Positions 1 through 13,977 are shown, counted from the stretch's first letter. The stretch: DNA of 64,000 nt from Antennarius striatus (GCF_040054535.1 NC_090780.1:1146501-1210500); one strand, 5' to 3'. Made by a program: numbers and translations. Notes: generated from the sequence alone by a model not told the origin.

Positions 1-15
1 CTTGTGGTCTGACAG

Positions 16-1013
16 GAGAAACTAGCAGAGAGGAAGAAGCTCCTGCTGAAGGCAGCTCAGAGGTAAATGTCCACAGTGTCCATGTCTCTGCTGTGTTCAC
101 CAGAGTTCAGTTCTCCTCCTGACACCAGGTCACCTGGTGGATCTGGTCCCCTGACCCCGCTCCATTGTCCTCCAGTGATGAAGAACTTTCTCCTGTGTGC
201 CACTAATTATCATCACAAACACATTTTTCTCCTGGGTTATAACAACTGAATTATAGCCGTATGCTAGCAGCTAGCAGTTACAGTTGTTGGATCTGCTCCA
301 CCAAAACAAGATGGAGAACCTTCTCAGGAACCTTCTGGATCCACAGCACCAGGTGCTGGAGAAGAACCCATTTACATAGGACCTGCACACCTTTAACACC
401 TGTTGCATCTTTAGCACCTTTAGCACTGTTAGCACCTGTAGCACCTTTAGCACTTTTAAGACTTTTAACACCTTTAGCAGTATTAGCACCTTTAGCACTT
501 TTAGCCCCTTTAGCGCTTTTAATAACTACAACACTTTTACCACCCTTACCACATTTAGCACCTTTAACATCTTTAGCGCTTTTACCACCTTGAACACTTG
601 TAGTACTTTTAGCACCTTTAGTACTTTTAGTACATTTAGCACTTTTAGCACCTGTAGCACCTGTAGCACCTGTAGCACCTGTAGCACCTGTAGCACCTGT
701 AGCACCAGCCAGCTTCCTATCCTAACAGGTTTGTGTGTGTTAGCATGCTGTTTGCTCATCTTCCTGGTGGTATTCTGGTTGAGGGGGATCATGAAGTTTT
801 CCATCCTGCTTGTTACCGATCCATATGTGCACACTGTAAAAAGTGAAGAAATGCAAATCATTACAGTCATTTTTATTATACATGAACTCACAAATATCCA
901 TAAAATAGAATAATTACTTCCCTCCCCTCCAGCAACAGTTAAGGTCTGATTAATCACCGTCTAAGTTGTGCAACCCAGTAAAATCAGGATGAGAGCAACT
1001 CTGACAAACCAGA

Positions 1014-1085
<72 letters not shown>

Positions 1086-4000
1086 CCAGTCAACATGAGG
1101 AGAAGGAGAAAGCTCTGAAGGACCAGCTGTCTCACCTCACCGCCCTGCTCCCAACGCTCCAGGTAAGAGACACAGGAGTCACTGCAGACACAGGAGTCAC
1201 TGCAGACACAGGAGTCACTGCAGACACAGGAGTCACTGCTGACACAGGAGTCACTGCTGACACAGGAGTCACTGCAGACACAGGAGTCACTGCAGAATTT
1301 CACTGTACCCTTTGTATGATGACAAATAAAGTTTGTTAATCTTAATCTAATCCTAAATTTTACCAAAAAGAACTGAAGAAAGTTCTCCCCTTTATCTATA
1401 CATTGATGTACATTCTTACCAGGACAGAATCCTGTATGGACTATCATCTCATCTGAAATCTTAATCTGACTAATCCGTCCCTTTGTTAGACTAAAGTAGT
1501 GGAGTAAAAAGTACTTTACGCAGTAAAAGTATGGTATCCTGCTAAGTGTAATCTGGTTTGGTTGTTCTTTCAGGTCCACCTCATCACCTGCTCCTCGTTC
1601 CTCAGCTCCGCCAACAAGTTTGAGTTTCTGGACATGGGCTATGTGAGTCCAGCCACAGAGTTCAGGTCAACGTTACCGTGGTAACGGCTGAGTTCAGGGG
1701 ATGCTGCACCGCGTCACCGACTCACACCCGTGTTCTTGCTCACGCAGCAGCTCATGGAGCGACTGAAGAGGATCGTGAAGCTTCCTCACCGCCTGAAGCC
1801 GGTGCAGAGCAGCAGGGTGAGCAGAACGTACGACGGGCTCACCCGTTCACACCTCCAGGTTCCAGTCCCTCAGGGGTTAAACGTGGATGGATGGATGGAT
1901 GGATGGATGGATGGATGGATGGATGGCAGGTTTCCACTGATCAGGGGATTCCCACCGATCGACATTCAAACTGATCAATTCTGTCAATCGTTGATGACCT
2001 TACTTTTATTGGTCATCGAACATTATCTCAGTTTTACACATTTTTTTGAAAACCACAGTTCTGTTCAGCAGATTAGAGATTGTATGAAGTGGATTTCCAC
2101 CAATCAGAACACTCGTAGCGTTTCACTTCACCAATAGACAGCGGTGTGTTTTTGGTGTCGTTTCAGTAGACAAAGTTCATACTGACACAGAATTATCCTT
2201 TCAATAGCAATTAAAAAGAAATTTAGCTGCTTTGAATTGGAAAAAGTAGCATCAGCAGATGGACAAAAATAGAAATTGAACACTAATAAAATGAAATCTT
2301 AGGATAAAGGAAAGAGTTGGTTTATGCTGAGATAAATGTTGACTCAAAAATGACATTTTCAGTGATTTGAATGACTTTTTTTTTGCTGCTTGGAACAAAT
2401 GAACAGGTTTTTGTGCAGCTCAGACATTTTAGGTTAATTATGGGGGTTATTGCAATTATAAAAATTTTAAGGGTTAATATCCGCTGGCAATTTGAGTAAT
2501 ATTCATCCCATAGTACCAACACGACTTAACAAGACAAACAAACAAACAACTGAAGGGCAAAACATCTTTCAAGGGTGAACACAATGCTGTACTCCATTGA
2601 TCATGAATAGAAACACAAAATGAGTCAGAGCTCGACTCACAGCGGGGGGGATTGGAAATATTAACTTTAATATTAGTAGACTTAGCTAACAGACTTCTTC
2701 AGATTTGGATTGGATAATAAATAACGATAATAATATAATACAGATAATAAGAATAAATTATAAAAAGGAATTATAATCTTTATTATCTTTATTATAATAT
2801 TTTAATGAATTGTAATTACAAAAATTAGAATTTTTTATCTATATAAAAATATCTATGTAAATTTTATAATCTTTTATGTTTTTTACAATCTTTACTATAA
2901 ATTAATTCTAATAAAAGTAATAATAGTCTTGTGGAGCCAGAACTTCCCTTCCCATCAGGATGGAGGTGAGTAGATACAATCCATCCAAACAGCATGAAAT
3001 ACATGAACCCAATGAAGCCTGTTAGAGGATGGAACTGAACAAAGTTCAAGTTAACACACACGTTCAGCTCAATCCTTGCTTTGTTATAAACATGATTATA
3101 TCCATAACAGAGTATTTACGTTGATTACTTCTTTCTTCCTTCCTTCAGATTAACACAGACTACAGGAGTGAGTTTGCTCGTTGCCTGGAGTCCTTACTGT
3201 TCCTGGACCAGCGCTGTCCCCCTGTGGTGGATGAGTGTCCCAGTGTTTCAGCCAGGTGGGGTCGTCTCCTGCATGAACACTGAATTCACAAGCTGCTTCC
3301 ACTTCCTGGTTGTTGTCACTTCCTGGACGCTCCTGGAAATTAAAACCCTGAGCAGCAGATTAACGCTCGTAGAAAAGTCCAACGCAGTCAGTGAGGGGAA
3401 CGGAGGCGTCACGCCTGAACTAATGGTGTACTGTCTGTAGTGTCTGAACACACCTTGTTGTCTGGGGGGGGGGGGGGGTGTCCTACTTTAGGACAGTACC
3501 AGACCATGCAGTTAGATGGATGGTGGGGTAGATGCCTCCATGTTGTGCGCTGTGGCTCTGGGTTACCTTCATGTGAAGGCCGTCTTTAAACACCTGTTGT
3601 GACGGCTCAGAGAGAACACGCCTGCTGGTTTTTGTGTTCCCACCACACACCCTGACCCATTTATTTTTGCCCCATCAGTGTCCCCTAAATGTCACAGGTC
3701 TTTAAGCCCCCTCACTCATACCAGCGTACTAAAAACTCTGCAAGACGCAACCAGGGGGGAGACTGGTGCCCCCGCTGGCACTATTTTTATCATAAATTCA
3801 CAGAGCTCTCCAGGATTTATCTGAAAACTGCTTTGTTCCAGGCCGTTTATGTCACGGCATTAACACGGGTGTGAGTGGGCGGGGCAGGACATGGGGCGGC
3901 GTGTTCTAGACAGGTCCTCAGTCACATCAACACGGGTTGAGAAGTAACAGCCTGCCAGAGCCCAGGTGAAGGTACGGTTATTTTATATCAGTTCCTGTCT

Positions 4001-7000
4001 GTTTGTAAAGACTCATGTGTTCATGACTGACCTGCTGTGTGACGCTGCTGTCAGAAGGAATGTCTTTATAGAAGTTTGGAGTGACCCTCATCAGCACTGA
4101 CTTTGTGTTTATTGCCTTTATTGATTTAATAATGGCTGATTGGTAAAGTGCTTGGTGTGAACCTGAAGATGTGTAATGAAATGGGTGGAGTCACACCTGG
4201 ATACCTGTAGATGAGCCTCAGCGTAGATGGTAGCTGGAGAATGTTCACGCTGGTGCACATGTTCACCAACCCGCTCCCAGGACTGACGTCCTCCAGAGAC
4301 GTCTCAGCTTTGTCTTCTTGTAGACCTTTTAATAGAGGTGTGACAGTTAAAAATAGAGTGTTCATCTGGGATTCACTGGAAAGAGCTTTGAAGAGTCCTC
4401 CCTTAAAGGGATCCTATGACGAAAAACATTTCCTCTACATACGTGTGGCCGTCTGTTACCCTACCATCTCCTAGAATCTGGAATCCTATATCGATTGTTC
4501 AGCACACAAACTGGTCCAGAAACACTCTTCAGAATCAGCTAGTTTTGTGATTTAACAACAGGAGTGATTTGCATAGCTCCGCCCCATCTGCACAAGAACA
4601 TTCCCCTCTTCCCGGATCAGGGCATGTTCATCTCCAGGGTGAAGTTTAGTAAGGTAGCGGTGTGTCGTACTGTCGTCACTCAGAGCCAAACATGGCTTTG
4701 CCTACGAGTATGACTGAGTATGGTGAAGTCAGCTTGTATTTGGCTAAATAATTACCTCTGCTTTGGTCCGTCTACTCTGCGATAGCGTTGAAAGCTAGTT
4801 TCATGTTGATGCCATTACGAGGGAGCTTGGTTGTTCCCACTAACACGTCTGCAAACCTGTCCAAATGACTGGAGACATTAGCTTCATTAGCTTCTGTTAG
4901 CAATGGGAGTCGACACAATAGGGTCCGAGAGGCTGTTTGTTAGCCGAATTGTTCGTAAGTCGTTATATATAAAATTTCAATCCATAATTCCAAGAAGGAC
5001 TGAGATGAGGGAGATGAGTGTTGGGGGGGGTGCGTCTGGGGCGCTGGGTGGGGAAACCAGTCGGATGTGGTGCGTGTTTGAAAGTACGATCCTACGAACG
5101 TAATGCAGCGTTTCCGAACCTTTAGACACCAATCAGCGGTTGTTCACAGCTACCAATGTTTGTAGTTGGATGTTTGTATCTCCATGAACACCTGGTTCAT
5201 CCACCGTAAGCATTAGCCCATGCTATCGTTAGCCACATGCTCTCCGTGAGAGGAGCACGTAACAGACTGAGCTCGTTATTATTGGATGGCCAGCCGAGAA
5301 AAACGGCGTGTTCTCGGTAGAGATCATTTCTGACCGCTGGTGTTCAGGACCACCAGCGGTGTGAAATGGATTAAAGAGTATAAAATGAGACTTTAACAAG
5401 TGTTGTCAGACTCTGGACGGTTCAGAAAAATCTGCTGACCGTGACCAAACCTCAAGTGTTGGGAATTATCAGAAAAGCTGCTCTGCATTTAAAAAGCTGC
5501 TCTGTGTGCCCTCTGAATACAGGGTACATGTTAATAATGTGTGGTCGTGCTGGTTCTGTGGTTCTGTGGCTCCTCTACCTAATGGGACTACGATTGTCCC
5601 CCCACCTCACCCCAGGCACCAGTCCCCTGTCTCCATGTCCTGCCGCTCCCCGTCTCTCAGTGAGATGCCCCAGGGCTCTGTGTTGGGGCGGAGGCCGACT
5701 TGTCACCGTAACATCTGCACCAAGGTGCTCCTCGCCGAGGGGACGGAGACCCCGTTCACGGAGCACTGCCGGAGCTACGAGGACACCTACAGGGTGAGCG
5801 CTGCGCTCCCTGGAAACCTAAACATCTCTAGAGGGTGGATGGGCTACACCTGGCAGCTGCACCACCTTCAGAACCCTGCGGTTTTAGAGACTGTTTGTAT
5901 GTTGCAGACGTTTCAGGTGGAGATTCAAAACCTGAAGGACCAGGTCCAGGAGCTGCATCGAGACCTGACCAAGCACCACTCCATCATCAACACAGATAAG
6001 ATGGGAGAGATCCTGAACAGGTCTCTGCACATAGACGACCAGATCGCCTCCCAGTGTTCCACGGTGGAAACCATGAGAGTCAGGTTTGAAGAGGTTGGTC
6101 CAGAGACGCCTTTGTGGCCGGACCTTCAGGGTGTATCGTCTGCTCTGCAGAGTTCTGGAAAGAGAAATGTTTAAATTGTCCTCCAATACCTCTGGCTGCA
6201 TACCTCCCAGCCAGTTTTCACATAGTGTACTGTTTTAAATATAGACTACCACGAATCCAAATGGAGGGAAAAGAAATGTCAAGGTATCCCATGAGCGCTG
6301 TGGTCCGTGTGACATCGCATTTAATCACAATCAATGTTTTCCTCACAGGTTTGGGACGAGACATTTCAGCGCGTTGCTAATGAGCAGGAGATCTATGAAG
6401 GTGAATGTTCTCCGTGAAACACTTATCTGTGGTGTTCCAGCGTGCGCCGCTCGCCTCGTCCAACGCTACGAAGACTCTGGAGTGATGAAGGAGTGAGATC
6501 TGGGCATGGGGCAGAGTGGAAAAAACACACAAGCACTTACCAAGAAACTGTATCCCGACATTGATCCTTTGGCAAAGTGGTGCCTGAGAGACATACTATA
6601 TTTATCCCAAACTGAGAAATAATTTTAAATTAATTAATAAATGAATTTAGTCCCAGTTTGGGATTAAAAAAAAAGGATATCTATCTATCTATCTGATGGT
6701 ACACGTTCACCTCGGCTTACCTCGTCTGGAGTTACGTCGTTCTCGATTATACGTCGGGTTTCAAAAATGTACACTAAAAATAAAAATCAAGTTTGTCATT
6801 TAATCCACTTTACGTCTATCTGCCACAAATACTGTAATCAAATAATATAATGTATTATGCCATATTGGTAATATTATAGTATTAACTGGTAGCAACCAAC
6901 TGGTTAATACTATGAGGAAGTAGAGGCTGAAGACAAGACGGTGAATTTTTTCCTATACAGTAATTATGGTAATAGGGTAATTTAAACGTTTCTGACCCCC

Positions 7001-9077
7001 CCCCCCCCATACTGATATTAGACCACTTTCTATCTGTATTACCTTCAACACACTCTGATAGACTGTTTAAAGCACTTTTGTGTCTCATGGAAGTCCGAGA
7101 CTCACGGAACGTAGAACACTTCTGGATGATGTCAGCCAACAGAATGCGAGTACGGTGTCACATGACTACCTACCAAAAATCCTCTATGAGGTGAAATCAA
7201 GACTGTTGATGCGCAAATATGCAATGTAATTGTTTGTCAGCTAAAAATAGATTCATATAAACCAAATATTAAAATACATCCATTAATAAAGTTTGGTACA
7301 GAACTGGGAATGGTTAGCTACAGTTTAGCCTGGACGCCACTTACGTTGCGTCTCCTGGAACCAGTTGATGTCAGACGAGGTTTACCTCCACCGGGACTTT
7401 TGTTGTTTCTATAGTTTCCCGTTTCCATAGTTACAAGGTTGGACTTTCCAAAGCCGATCTCATTCAACATTTTTCCCACCTGAAAGAGCCGAGAGCAGGA
7501 GCGTTCTGCCAGTTGTCATGTTTAGGACTAGATGTTGGACTTGTGAAGGTCTCAGGTCATAGGTCACAGCTCTAGAATCAAACAGCTCTCATTTACTTAA
7601 CAGTTAACTCACTGGTTCCACCACCACGTCTGAAACGCTCCAGGCAGTTTTCTACAGAACAAACTTCTCATGAGGAACATAATCTGACATGTGGACCTCC
7701 TCAGGACTTCTTCACACCTGTTTTTCTTCACGTTGTGATTCCAGCCCAGCTTCATGACCTGATGCAGCTGAAGCAGGAGAACTCCTACCTGACCACCATC
7801 ACCAGACAGATCAGCCCTTACATCCTGTCCATCGCCAAAGTCAAAGAGCGACTGGAGCCCAGGTGGGGTGATCGCTCTGCATGATGTTCTTCTACATCTA
7901 CATGCTGTCCTCCTGGACAGATGAGTGGATGGAAACTGTTGTTTCCTCCACAAGAGATGAGATTTTAATGTTTTAGTTGATTTTTCTACAGATGAGTATC
8001 TTCACTAAAGTCAGTGCAGCTTCCCACAATCCTCAGACTGAACCTACTGAGATCTAGAAAATAACACCTGTAATTTTTGTCAGCAAATTCCATGGAAAGG
8101 TCAAAACAAGAGCTGTTTTTAGGTTGTGTGCTCAGCCTCTCTTTTTCCCGTCGAAACTCATTGTTCTCCTGGGGGAACAAGAGGTTTTTATGGTCATAAA
8201 CTCTTCTGCTACACTAAATCCTCACTGAACGGGGTCGCCAAAAACCTTCCCTGTTCATGCAGTACCACGTCAAAACGACACGCTGTTCCGTGTTGTTTCC
8301 ACACGGAGAAGGTGAACGTATCCATTACAACCATGACTCTGAGCTGAGGACCAAAGACACGAGAAGATGGAAGAACTGAGAGAAGTTGAGGACTTTTCTT
8401 TAAACGCACAAAACACGTCTTTCCACATGTTTGTTACAGGTTCCACGAGTCTAAAGATCACCATGACGACCACAGGGAGACAGGAGTGGAAATCTATGAA
8501 GACAAACCGATGGTTAAAGACGGTCGCGACAGGTATGGCCAGCTGCTCTGTTATTGATCTGGTACTGACTACACCTGCCAGCAGCTCTGTTATTGATCTG
8601 GTACTGACTACACCTGCCAGCTGCTGCTAGTTTAGCTAAGTGTCAGCTAGAAACCCAACAACCAGGACCACATGTGGTTTAGTGTGGCTGTAGGTGATCA
8701 CATGGAAGATCATTTGTTATCAGACCTATGAGAACTCTCGGTTATCACTGATGCTGTTTGGAAAGTGTTTGTGATCGTTATCTGTGGTAACAGTTACATA
8801 TTGATCGCTCGTTGTTTGACCGTCCAGCGGACTCCTGCCGTCTTTAACAGACCCGATTGTTCGGTTCTGGTTGAAATGATCTTCCACTCATTAAAACCTG
8901 TTTGTTTGTCAGATTTGTGATCGATGCGTCTGGTTTTCATCCTGCAGTGACGACCAGACGTCCGTCCCCGACCCAGACAAGAGTAATCGGACGCTGATCC
9001 TCGACCCGGGGGAGGGTTCTGTCAGAACCGGCCGTCCAGCCAGGCAGAGTTCAGATGGAGACGTCCAACCACGATGA
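16..9077 (+). CDS. rnf207: RING finger protein 207, C-terminal part (5' end outside window)
   Basis: Coding exons by splice consensus and phase: 16-62, 1090-1162, 1574-1642, 1748-1816, 3149-3255, 5616-5793, 5908-6093, 6349-6400, 7745-7862, 8440-8532, 8948-9077. They join in frame into the last 373 residues; the N-terminal RING and B-box exons lie left of the window. Recognisable RNF207 stretches are [54 protein letters not shown], a coiled coil with [34 protein letters not shown] and KVKERLEPR. The tail after it is acidic and poorly conserved. In mammals RNF207 is a cardiac RING protein that affects hERG channel turnover with Hsp70/Hsp40 and is linked to QT interval; that is family knowledge, not visible here. 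It converges on agtrap. Fish have a and b paralogues; I cannot assign which one this is. Confidence 0.93.
370..712. repeat. Imperfect 9-bp repeat (TTTAGCACC/TGTAGCACC) in rnf207 intron
   Basis: Tandem array of TTTAGCACC-like units that drifts into TGTAGCACC at its 3' end (about 650-705). Open frames on both strands across it are low-complexity artefacts. Confidence 0.9.
1014..1083. repeat. (TG)n microsatellite next to an rnf207 splice acceptor
   Basis: About 35 TG dinucleotides end six bases before the acceptor of the exon at 1090. The TG tract therefore occupies the place of the usual polypyrimidine tract. Confidence 0.95.
1169..1292. repeat. 18-bp minisatellite directly after an rnf207 splice donor
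   Basis: About seven copies of AGACACAGGAGTCACTGC begin within a few bases of the GTAAGAG donor of the exon ending at 1162. Confidence 0.92.
1884..1926. repeat. (GGAT)n microsatellite
   Basis: About ten GGAT units in the rnf207 intron after the exon ending at 1816. Confidence 0.93.
4400..5410. mobile_element. Possible decayed DNA transposon in rnf207 intron
   Basis: The block starts with TTAAAGGGATCCTAT and ends near an inverted TTAAAGTCTCATTTTAT-like sequence. The terminal similarity is short and imperfect and no transposase is readable. This is a weak structural call; the rest of the 3256-5615 intron shows nothing else I can name. Confidence 0.25.
6700..7175. mobile_element. Dispersed pogo/Tigger-like non-autonomous repeat, copy 1
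   Basis: Contains blocks that recur elsewhere in the window: the TACGTCG-rich part (also near 10440, 37340 and inverted near 48050), the poly-C block followed by ATACTGATATTAGACCA (also at 12910) and the AAGCACTTTTGTGTCTCA block (also at 12980). No coding sequence. Confidence 0.6.
8537..8633. repeat. 42-bp tandem duplication at rnf207 intron start
   Basis: A unit beginning GCCAGCTGCTCTGTTATTG is repeated right after the donor of the exon ending at 8532, with a partial third start (GCCAGCTGCTGC). Confidence 0.85.
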
Positions 9078-10419
9078 CACGCCTTCATGAGCACCATGCC
9101 TCCTCCTCCTCCTCCTCCTCCTCCTCTATTTTTGTCCTGTTCATGAATTCTTTTTCTTCACATTCTGTTACAAACACGTTTTCACACCTGCTTGTGAACG
9201 GAGGCGTGACAGAGGTGTGTGAACGCGGCTGATCTGGGCGAACCGCTGCGTGAAGAAAAGTTTGGAGACCACTGGTTTGAAGCAGGCGTGTTGAAGTCAC
9301 AGCTCAGCCACATCACCGGTCCATTTAACTGAGGAAAAATGATCTGTAATCTTTCCAAACGGAACTTTTCGTGTCAAAATATTGCAGCTACTTGATGTCA
9401 TTAAAGATTCAATCTGTTTGACATCATCGTCTGAGTCTTCAGCTTCACAGGAAGTGTTTGCAGGAAGTGAACAGGTACCTTCCCTTCCTGAGGTGGGAGG
9501 AGCCCTGATCTCCACTCAGGTGAGGGCGCTAATGAGGAGTGAGACGGATGAGAAGGTCAGGGTCAGAGTTGAAGTGCGTTGGTTCCGTGGCGGTGCTGAA
9601 CAGGACGCATCGGGGTCGCGGAGGAACAACCGCCCCCACAGCAGAGCAGCTTCATTAAAAATACATCCGTGGCAGCAGAAACAAATGGAGCGCCCCCCCT
9701 CTGCTGCTGTACTCCCTCCCCATGGTCATCCATCATCTGCACTCATGGAGCTACCAAGTCCACCTTCCCTGTTCATTATTCTTGGTCTCCGTTGGGCTGC
9801 CTCACCTCCTGCTGGAGGGGGAGGAACCCCGAGGTCATTCCACGCCAAGGAGAAAAGGACTCGTGTGAGAGGCGTCCAGAACACGTGTGGACGTTACGCT
9901 CACAAAGAGACGGATCTCGTTCCAACGATCACAACACTCCACTGACTTCACTGCAGATACCAGGATGAATGCGTTCAGAGGCGACTTCCTCCAAGGCCTC
10001 GCTTAAAGCAGACTATCCAACCCATCACTAAAAAAACATTACAGATAAAAGATAAAAGCTTAATGATTCGTGCAGAAAACTGGGTCGCTGAATAAATCCG
10101 AGTGCATGAAGATGAATACAATTAGAGCAAATAGAACCAATTTAGAAGACATAAATGATTCTGTAATGAGGGAGGAAAACAGTCAAGAGTCTAATTGTGC
10201 TGCATACAGAGCTGTAATTGGTTCAGCACATCCTACTGATTAAAGAGAGATTTATAGGTTAATATAATCTGATAAATTATTAAATATTAACTTGGATTCT
10301 TTGGAATAAGATGAGAACTCGAGGTGATCACAGTGTTTCAGCTACTAATGTTTAACTGAAATTCAAAGAGAATGAGAAGAATCTGGTTCTGCTGAGCCCT
10401 TCTAATGGTCCTCACAGTA

Positions 10420-10680
10420 CAGGTTCACCTGGGCTGACGTCGTTTGGAGTTACAACGTTCCCGATGATACGTGTACGAAAAAAATACACAGAAAATTCAT
10501 CAAGTTTACGTCACCGTACTTCACACCTGTCTGCCACAAATAGTGGAATCATAAAATCACAAGTAAACCGTTAAAAACATGTCACTGTACAATAAATCAG
10601 AATAGACATAACGTATTAGCCCATAGCAACCCCCGTGACCCACAATGAGGAAGAAGAGATGAAGACAAACCAGATGTTTT
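10420..10680. mobile_element. Dispersed pogo/Tigger-like repeat, copy 2
   Basis: Shares with the copies near 6705, 37335 and 48000 the blocks CTGCCACAAATA-TGGAATCATAAA and ACTGTACAATAAATCAGAATA. Diverged, non-coding. Confidence 0.6.
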
Positions 10681-11988
10681 TGTGTACTATATTAAAATAT
10701 AAAATTTATGTTGTACGCCGCGAGGCAAAAGCAAAGCCAGGACCCCGGATGCAGAGAACAAGAGAGGAAAGTTTATTCAGCTCAACGTAACAGAATCAGT
10801 TTCTAGAGAAAAGCTAAACTAACAAAGGAACCACAGAAAATCACCTCAGTCAGGGAAACACTGGTGGAGACCAAGAACAAGAGAATCGTGGCAGGAGACG
10901 CGCTCAGCAACGCGGCGACACGCAGAGGGCAGGACTTGGAAAGGAGAAAGGTGGCTGAATAGACCCCAGGTAACCAGCCCGATGAAAGTCAGGTGTGGAG
11001 ACTAGGCTCCGCCCACGAGCCCCAAACACCTCCTGCCACGCTTTTTTTTAGCTTCATGTTCGGTCACGTTCACAAACGTCTCTTTTCTGCGACACAGGAA
11101 ACATTTCGATAAATGTTCTCATTCCGTAAATGAGAAAAACCTCATGAAGTTTTAACGTGGAACATAAAGGTAACGTCAGGTGTTGTGGTGGTTATCTGGT
11201 CACCCCCCCCACACACACACAAGCTCTGTAGGGTGACTGGAATCAATATTAATGGTGTTATCACCAGTAACAGCTGCACCAAGAGGTGTGCAGAGGTCAA
11301 AGGTCGAGGGAGTGCTGTCAGTCCTGAATCGATGCCACAAATGAAAAGAGACCCGACCCCCCGGGCTCCTGAGCACCAGCATCCGTCAGGGGGGGTTGGT
11401 GGCGAGCTGGAGTCTTGTAGCCACGTTAGCATGACATGCTAGTGGCGCTAGAGCCTCGACACTCAGAATGGAGCTCCACACTACGACTGAGTGTGGATGG
11501 GATGGAAACACTTCATTTTGTGATCGTTTTCTGTTTAAACGTGATTTAAATGTTATCAGATTTCTGAGGCACTTCTTTACTGAGAATATCGTCTCCAGCG
11601 ATCCAAGACCTGCTCACAGATGGAGGTTCATGACGGTGAACGCTCTGGTCTTAGATTGTATCTGTACTGCAATGCTTCATCATGCTTCAGTGTTCTCCAT
11701 CAGGACTCAGAGGTGAAACGTGGACCCACACAGAGCAGCAGTGACAAGTTATAATATCAAAGAAACAATAAAGATGAACAGAACAGCTTTAGACACTCTA
11801 GATGTTACATATAAAAGTAAGAAACGACCGACATTTAGCAACAAGAACAACCGATCAAAAAGGTGTGTGCGTATGTTATTAATAATACAGTAAAAACTAA
11901 ATTAATTTTAAAAAAAGAAAGCCAGGCTTTAAACTACATAAAAATAAGAGTGAAATCGTTGTCACCATGGAGACACAGGACAGGACTC

Positions 11989-12147
11989 AGATGTTGGTAT
12001 TTCCAAACAATATGAATTCAGAATATTTTTTTCTGTGTATTTGTTACATTAATTTTTAAAAGGACAAGAAATACTTTTAAAAATTAATGTAACAAATACA
12101 CAGAAAAAAATATTCTGAGTTCATATTGTTTGGAAATACCAACATCT
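11989..12147. repeat. Long near-perfect inverted repeat (arms about 70 bp)
   Basis: Left arm about 11989-12060, right arm about 12077-12147, with one T/C mismatch near the EcoRI-like GAATTC position. The loop AAGGACAAGAAATACTT occurs again immediately after the right arm (12148-12164), giving the order arm, loop, inverted arm, loop copy. Confidence 0.93.
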
Positions 12148-12404
12148 AAGGACAAGAAATACTTAAATAATTTGTGACAGCTGGATGTTTGTGAAGAAAA
12201 CATCGAGCTGTCTCTGAACTGGATCAACAATGAAATAATATGAACAGAAGGACCTGGACTGTCCTCGTGAAGACAGACGTAAGAGGCTTCAGCTGTCGGG
12301 GCTAAAAGGAGACTGGTGGAGAACCCAGAACCACCACAGACTAGCAGGCAGATCAAGAGTCTCAAAGGGTTTAACCAGACAGGCAGGGTTCTGGTACCGG
12401 GTAA

Positions 12405-12475
12405 TCAGTCCAACAGGCAGACAAATCAGTCCAACAGGCAGACAAATCAGTCCAACAGGCAGACAAATCAGACAA
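12405..12475. repeat. 21-bp tandem repeat, about three copies
   Basis: Unit CAGTCCAACAGGCAGACAAAT, inside a larger unclassified dispersed repeat. Confidence 0.85.
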
Positions 12476-12783
12476 ACCACAGACGAACAGGCAGAATCCA
12501 GAAACCAGGTACGGTCAGGCACGGAGCAGTCAAACCCAGGCAGACAGGTCCGACGAGGGGTAGGCAACAGGTAGGGTCCAGAGAACAGGCAGAATACAGG
12601 CGGGAGAATCAGGCGAACACTAAACAATGTGTCAGAGAACTGGGGACTAAAGCAGGTGTGTGAAGGCTGGAGGCTGGCTGGGGAGTGGCTGCAGGTGTGT
12701 GGAGAGAAGTCAGGTGAAGAGAATGACCTGATTACTGGTGAGCCGGAGGAAGGCAGCGTCTGAAAAGACATGTTCTATAGTAG

Positions 12784-13045
12784 TAGTATAGTAATCCCTC
12801 GTTACTCACGACTAACGTGTTACAGGATCACCCACAAAAACAAACTTCCGCAATATAGCAATGAACTATTTATCTCATTATTTATGACAATGTAAACGTT
12901 TCTGACCCCCCCCCATACTGATATTAGACCACCTTCTATCTGTGTTACCTTTAAAACACCCTGATAGACTGTTTAAAGCACTTTAGTGTCTCACAGAAGT
13001 CTGAGACTCACAGAACGTAGAACACTTTTAGAATGAACAAAACCA
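12784..13045. mobile_element. Dispersed pogo/Tigger-like repeat, copy 3, with terminal motif
   Basis: Starts with TAGTAATCCCTCGTTACTCAC, close to the CAGTAATCCCTCG termini typical of pogo/Tigger-like elements, then repeats the poly-C block and the AAGCACTTTAGTGTCTCA block of copy 1. Confidence 0.6.
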
Positions 13046-13524
13046 GTAAAATAAAGTGGGATGCTTAACAGTCCAGAGACAGGACATCAGCTTCTGTCCC
13101 TGGAGGCAGAAGTTCCTGTCGGAGCCGACCTCTTTCTGTTCAGCTCCAGTTTCAGTTCTTCTTCTGGTGGGCTGGGGGGTGAGGGGGGTATTAGAGTTAG
13201 GGTTAGGTCTTTTAATCTCCCCTCTGCTCTTGATGTGGTCCTGGTGGCTTCAATCAGCACCGTCCTCCGGCTGGACCTGGATCCGGTGTGAAGCGTCCAC
13301 ACGTCTGAGGACGGGGCTCTCCACCGTCACACCGGCTCCACTAACTTCAACTACCACGTTCTAAATGAACAGTTCCTTTTCCTGTCAACGGAACATCGGG
13401 ACATTTACAGGAAGTCATTCACAGCGATCTGAAGCTGACTGCTTCAAACAGAAACCCTCGGAAAAAGGAAGTATACAGGATTTGGTGCTTTTTGTCAATC
13501 AGAATGTCAACTCTGTCTGTAAAT

Positions 13525-13556
<32 letters not shown>

Positions 13557-13977
13557 GATGACTGTGAGGAGGGGTAACTCAGTGTGTAATCACCACAGTA
13601 ACCGCTTCACTTTCAAAATACCTTTATGCTTTTACACAACCTTCATGGTTACAGTGCAAAACTCTTCAAACCCTGCAGGGATCGGGCTCGACGGGTCGCG
13701 TTCTGAACGTCTTGATCAGTTAGGAGACAAACGCTGTCATTTCATTGGTCAATCACAGAGCGCAGAGTATCACAGTTCTTACTGGTGGGAAGGACTTGTG
13801 AACACTTTTTTTTGTCCTAAACTCTCCTTTCAGCAGTTCGGTCATAAATATGGCATGATGAATTTAATAGTTGGAGTTCATCACGTGTGTAACATTACAG
13901 TAATCTGGCAGACGTGTAACAGACACGCCCGCCTCATTAACGGCATGGCGCTACAGCATTGGGGTGCATTTCCTGCA

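Noticed and set aside
9382-9945. 187-codon open frame downstream of rnf207
   Set aside because: No recognisable domain, no codon pattern and it starts within the likely 3' UTR.
12316-12663. 115-codon frame with repeated QSNRQTN
   Set aside because: Built on a 21-bp tandem repeat inside a dispersed purine-rich repeat.
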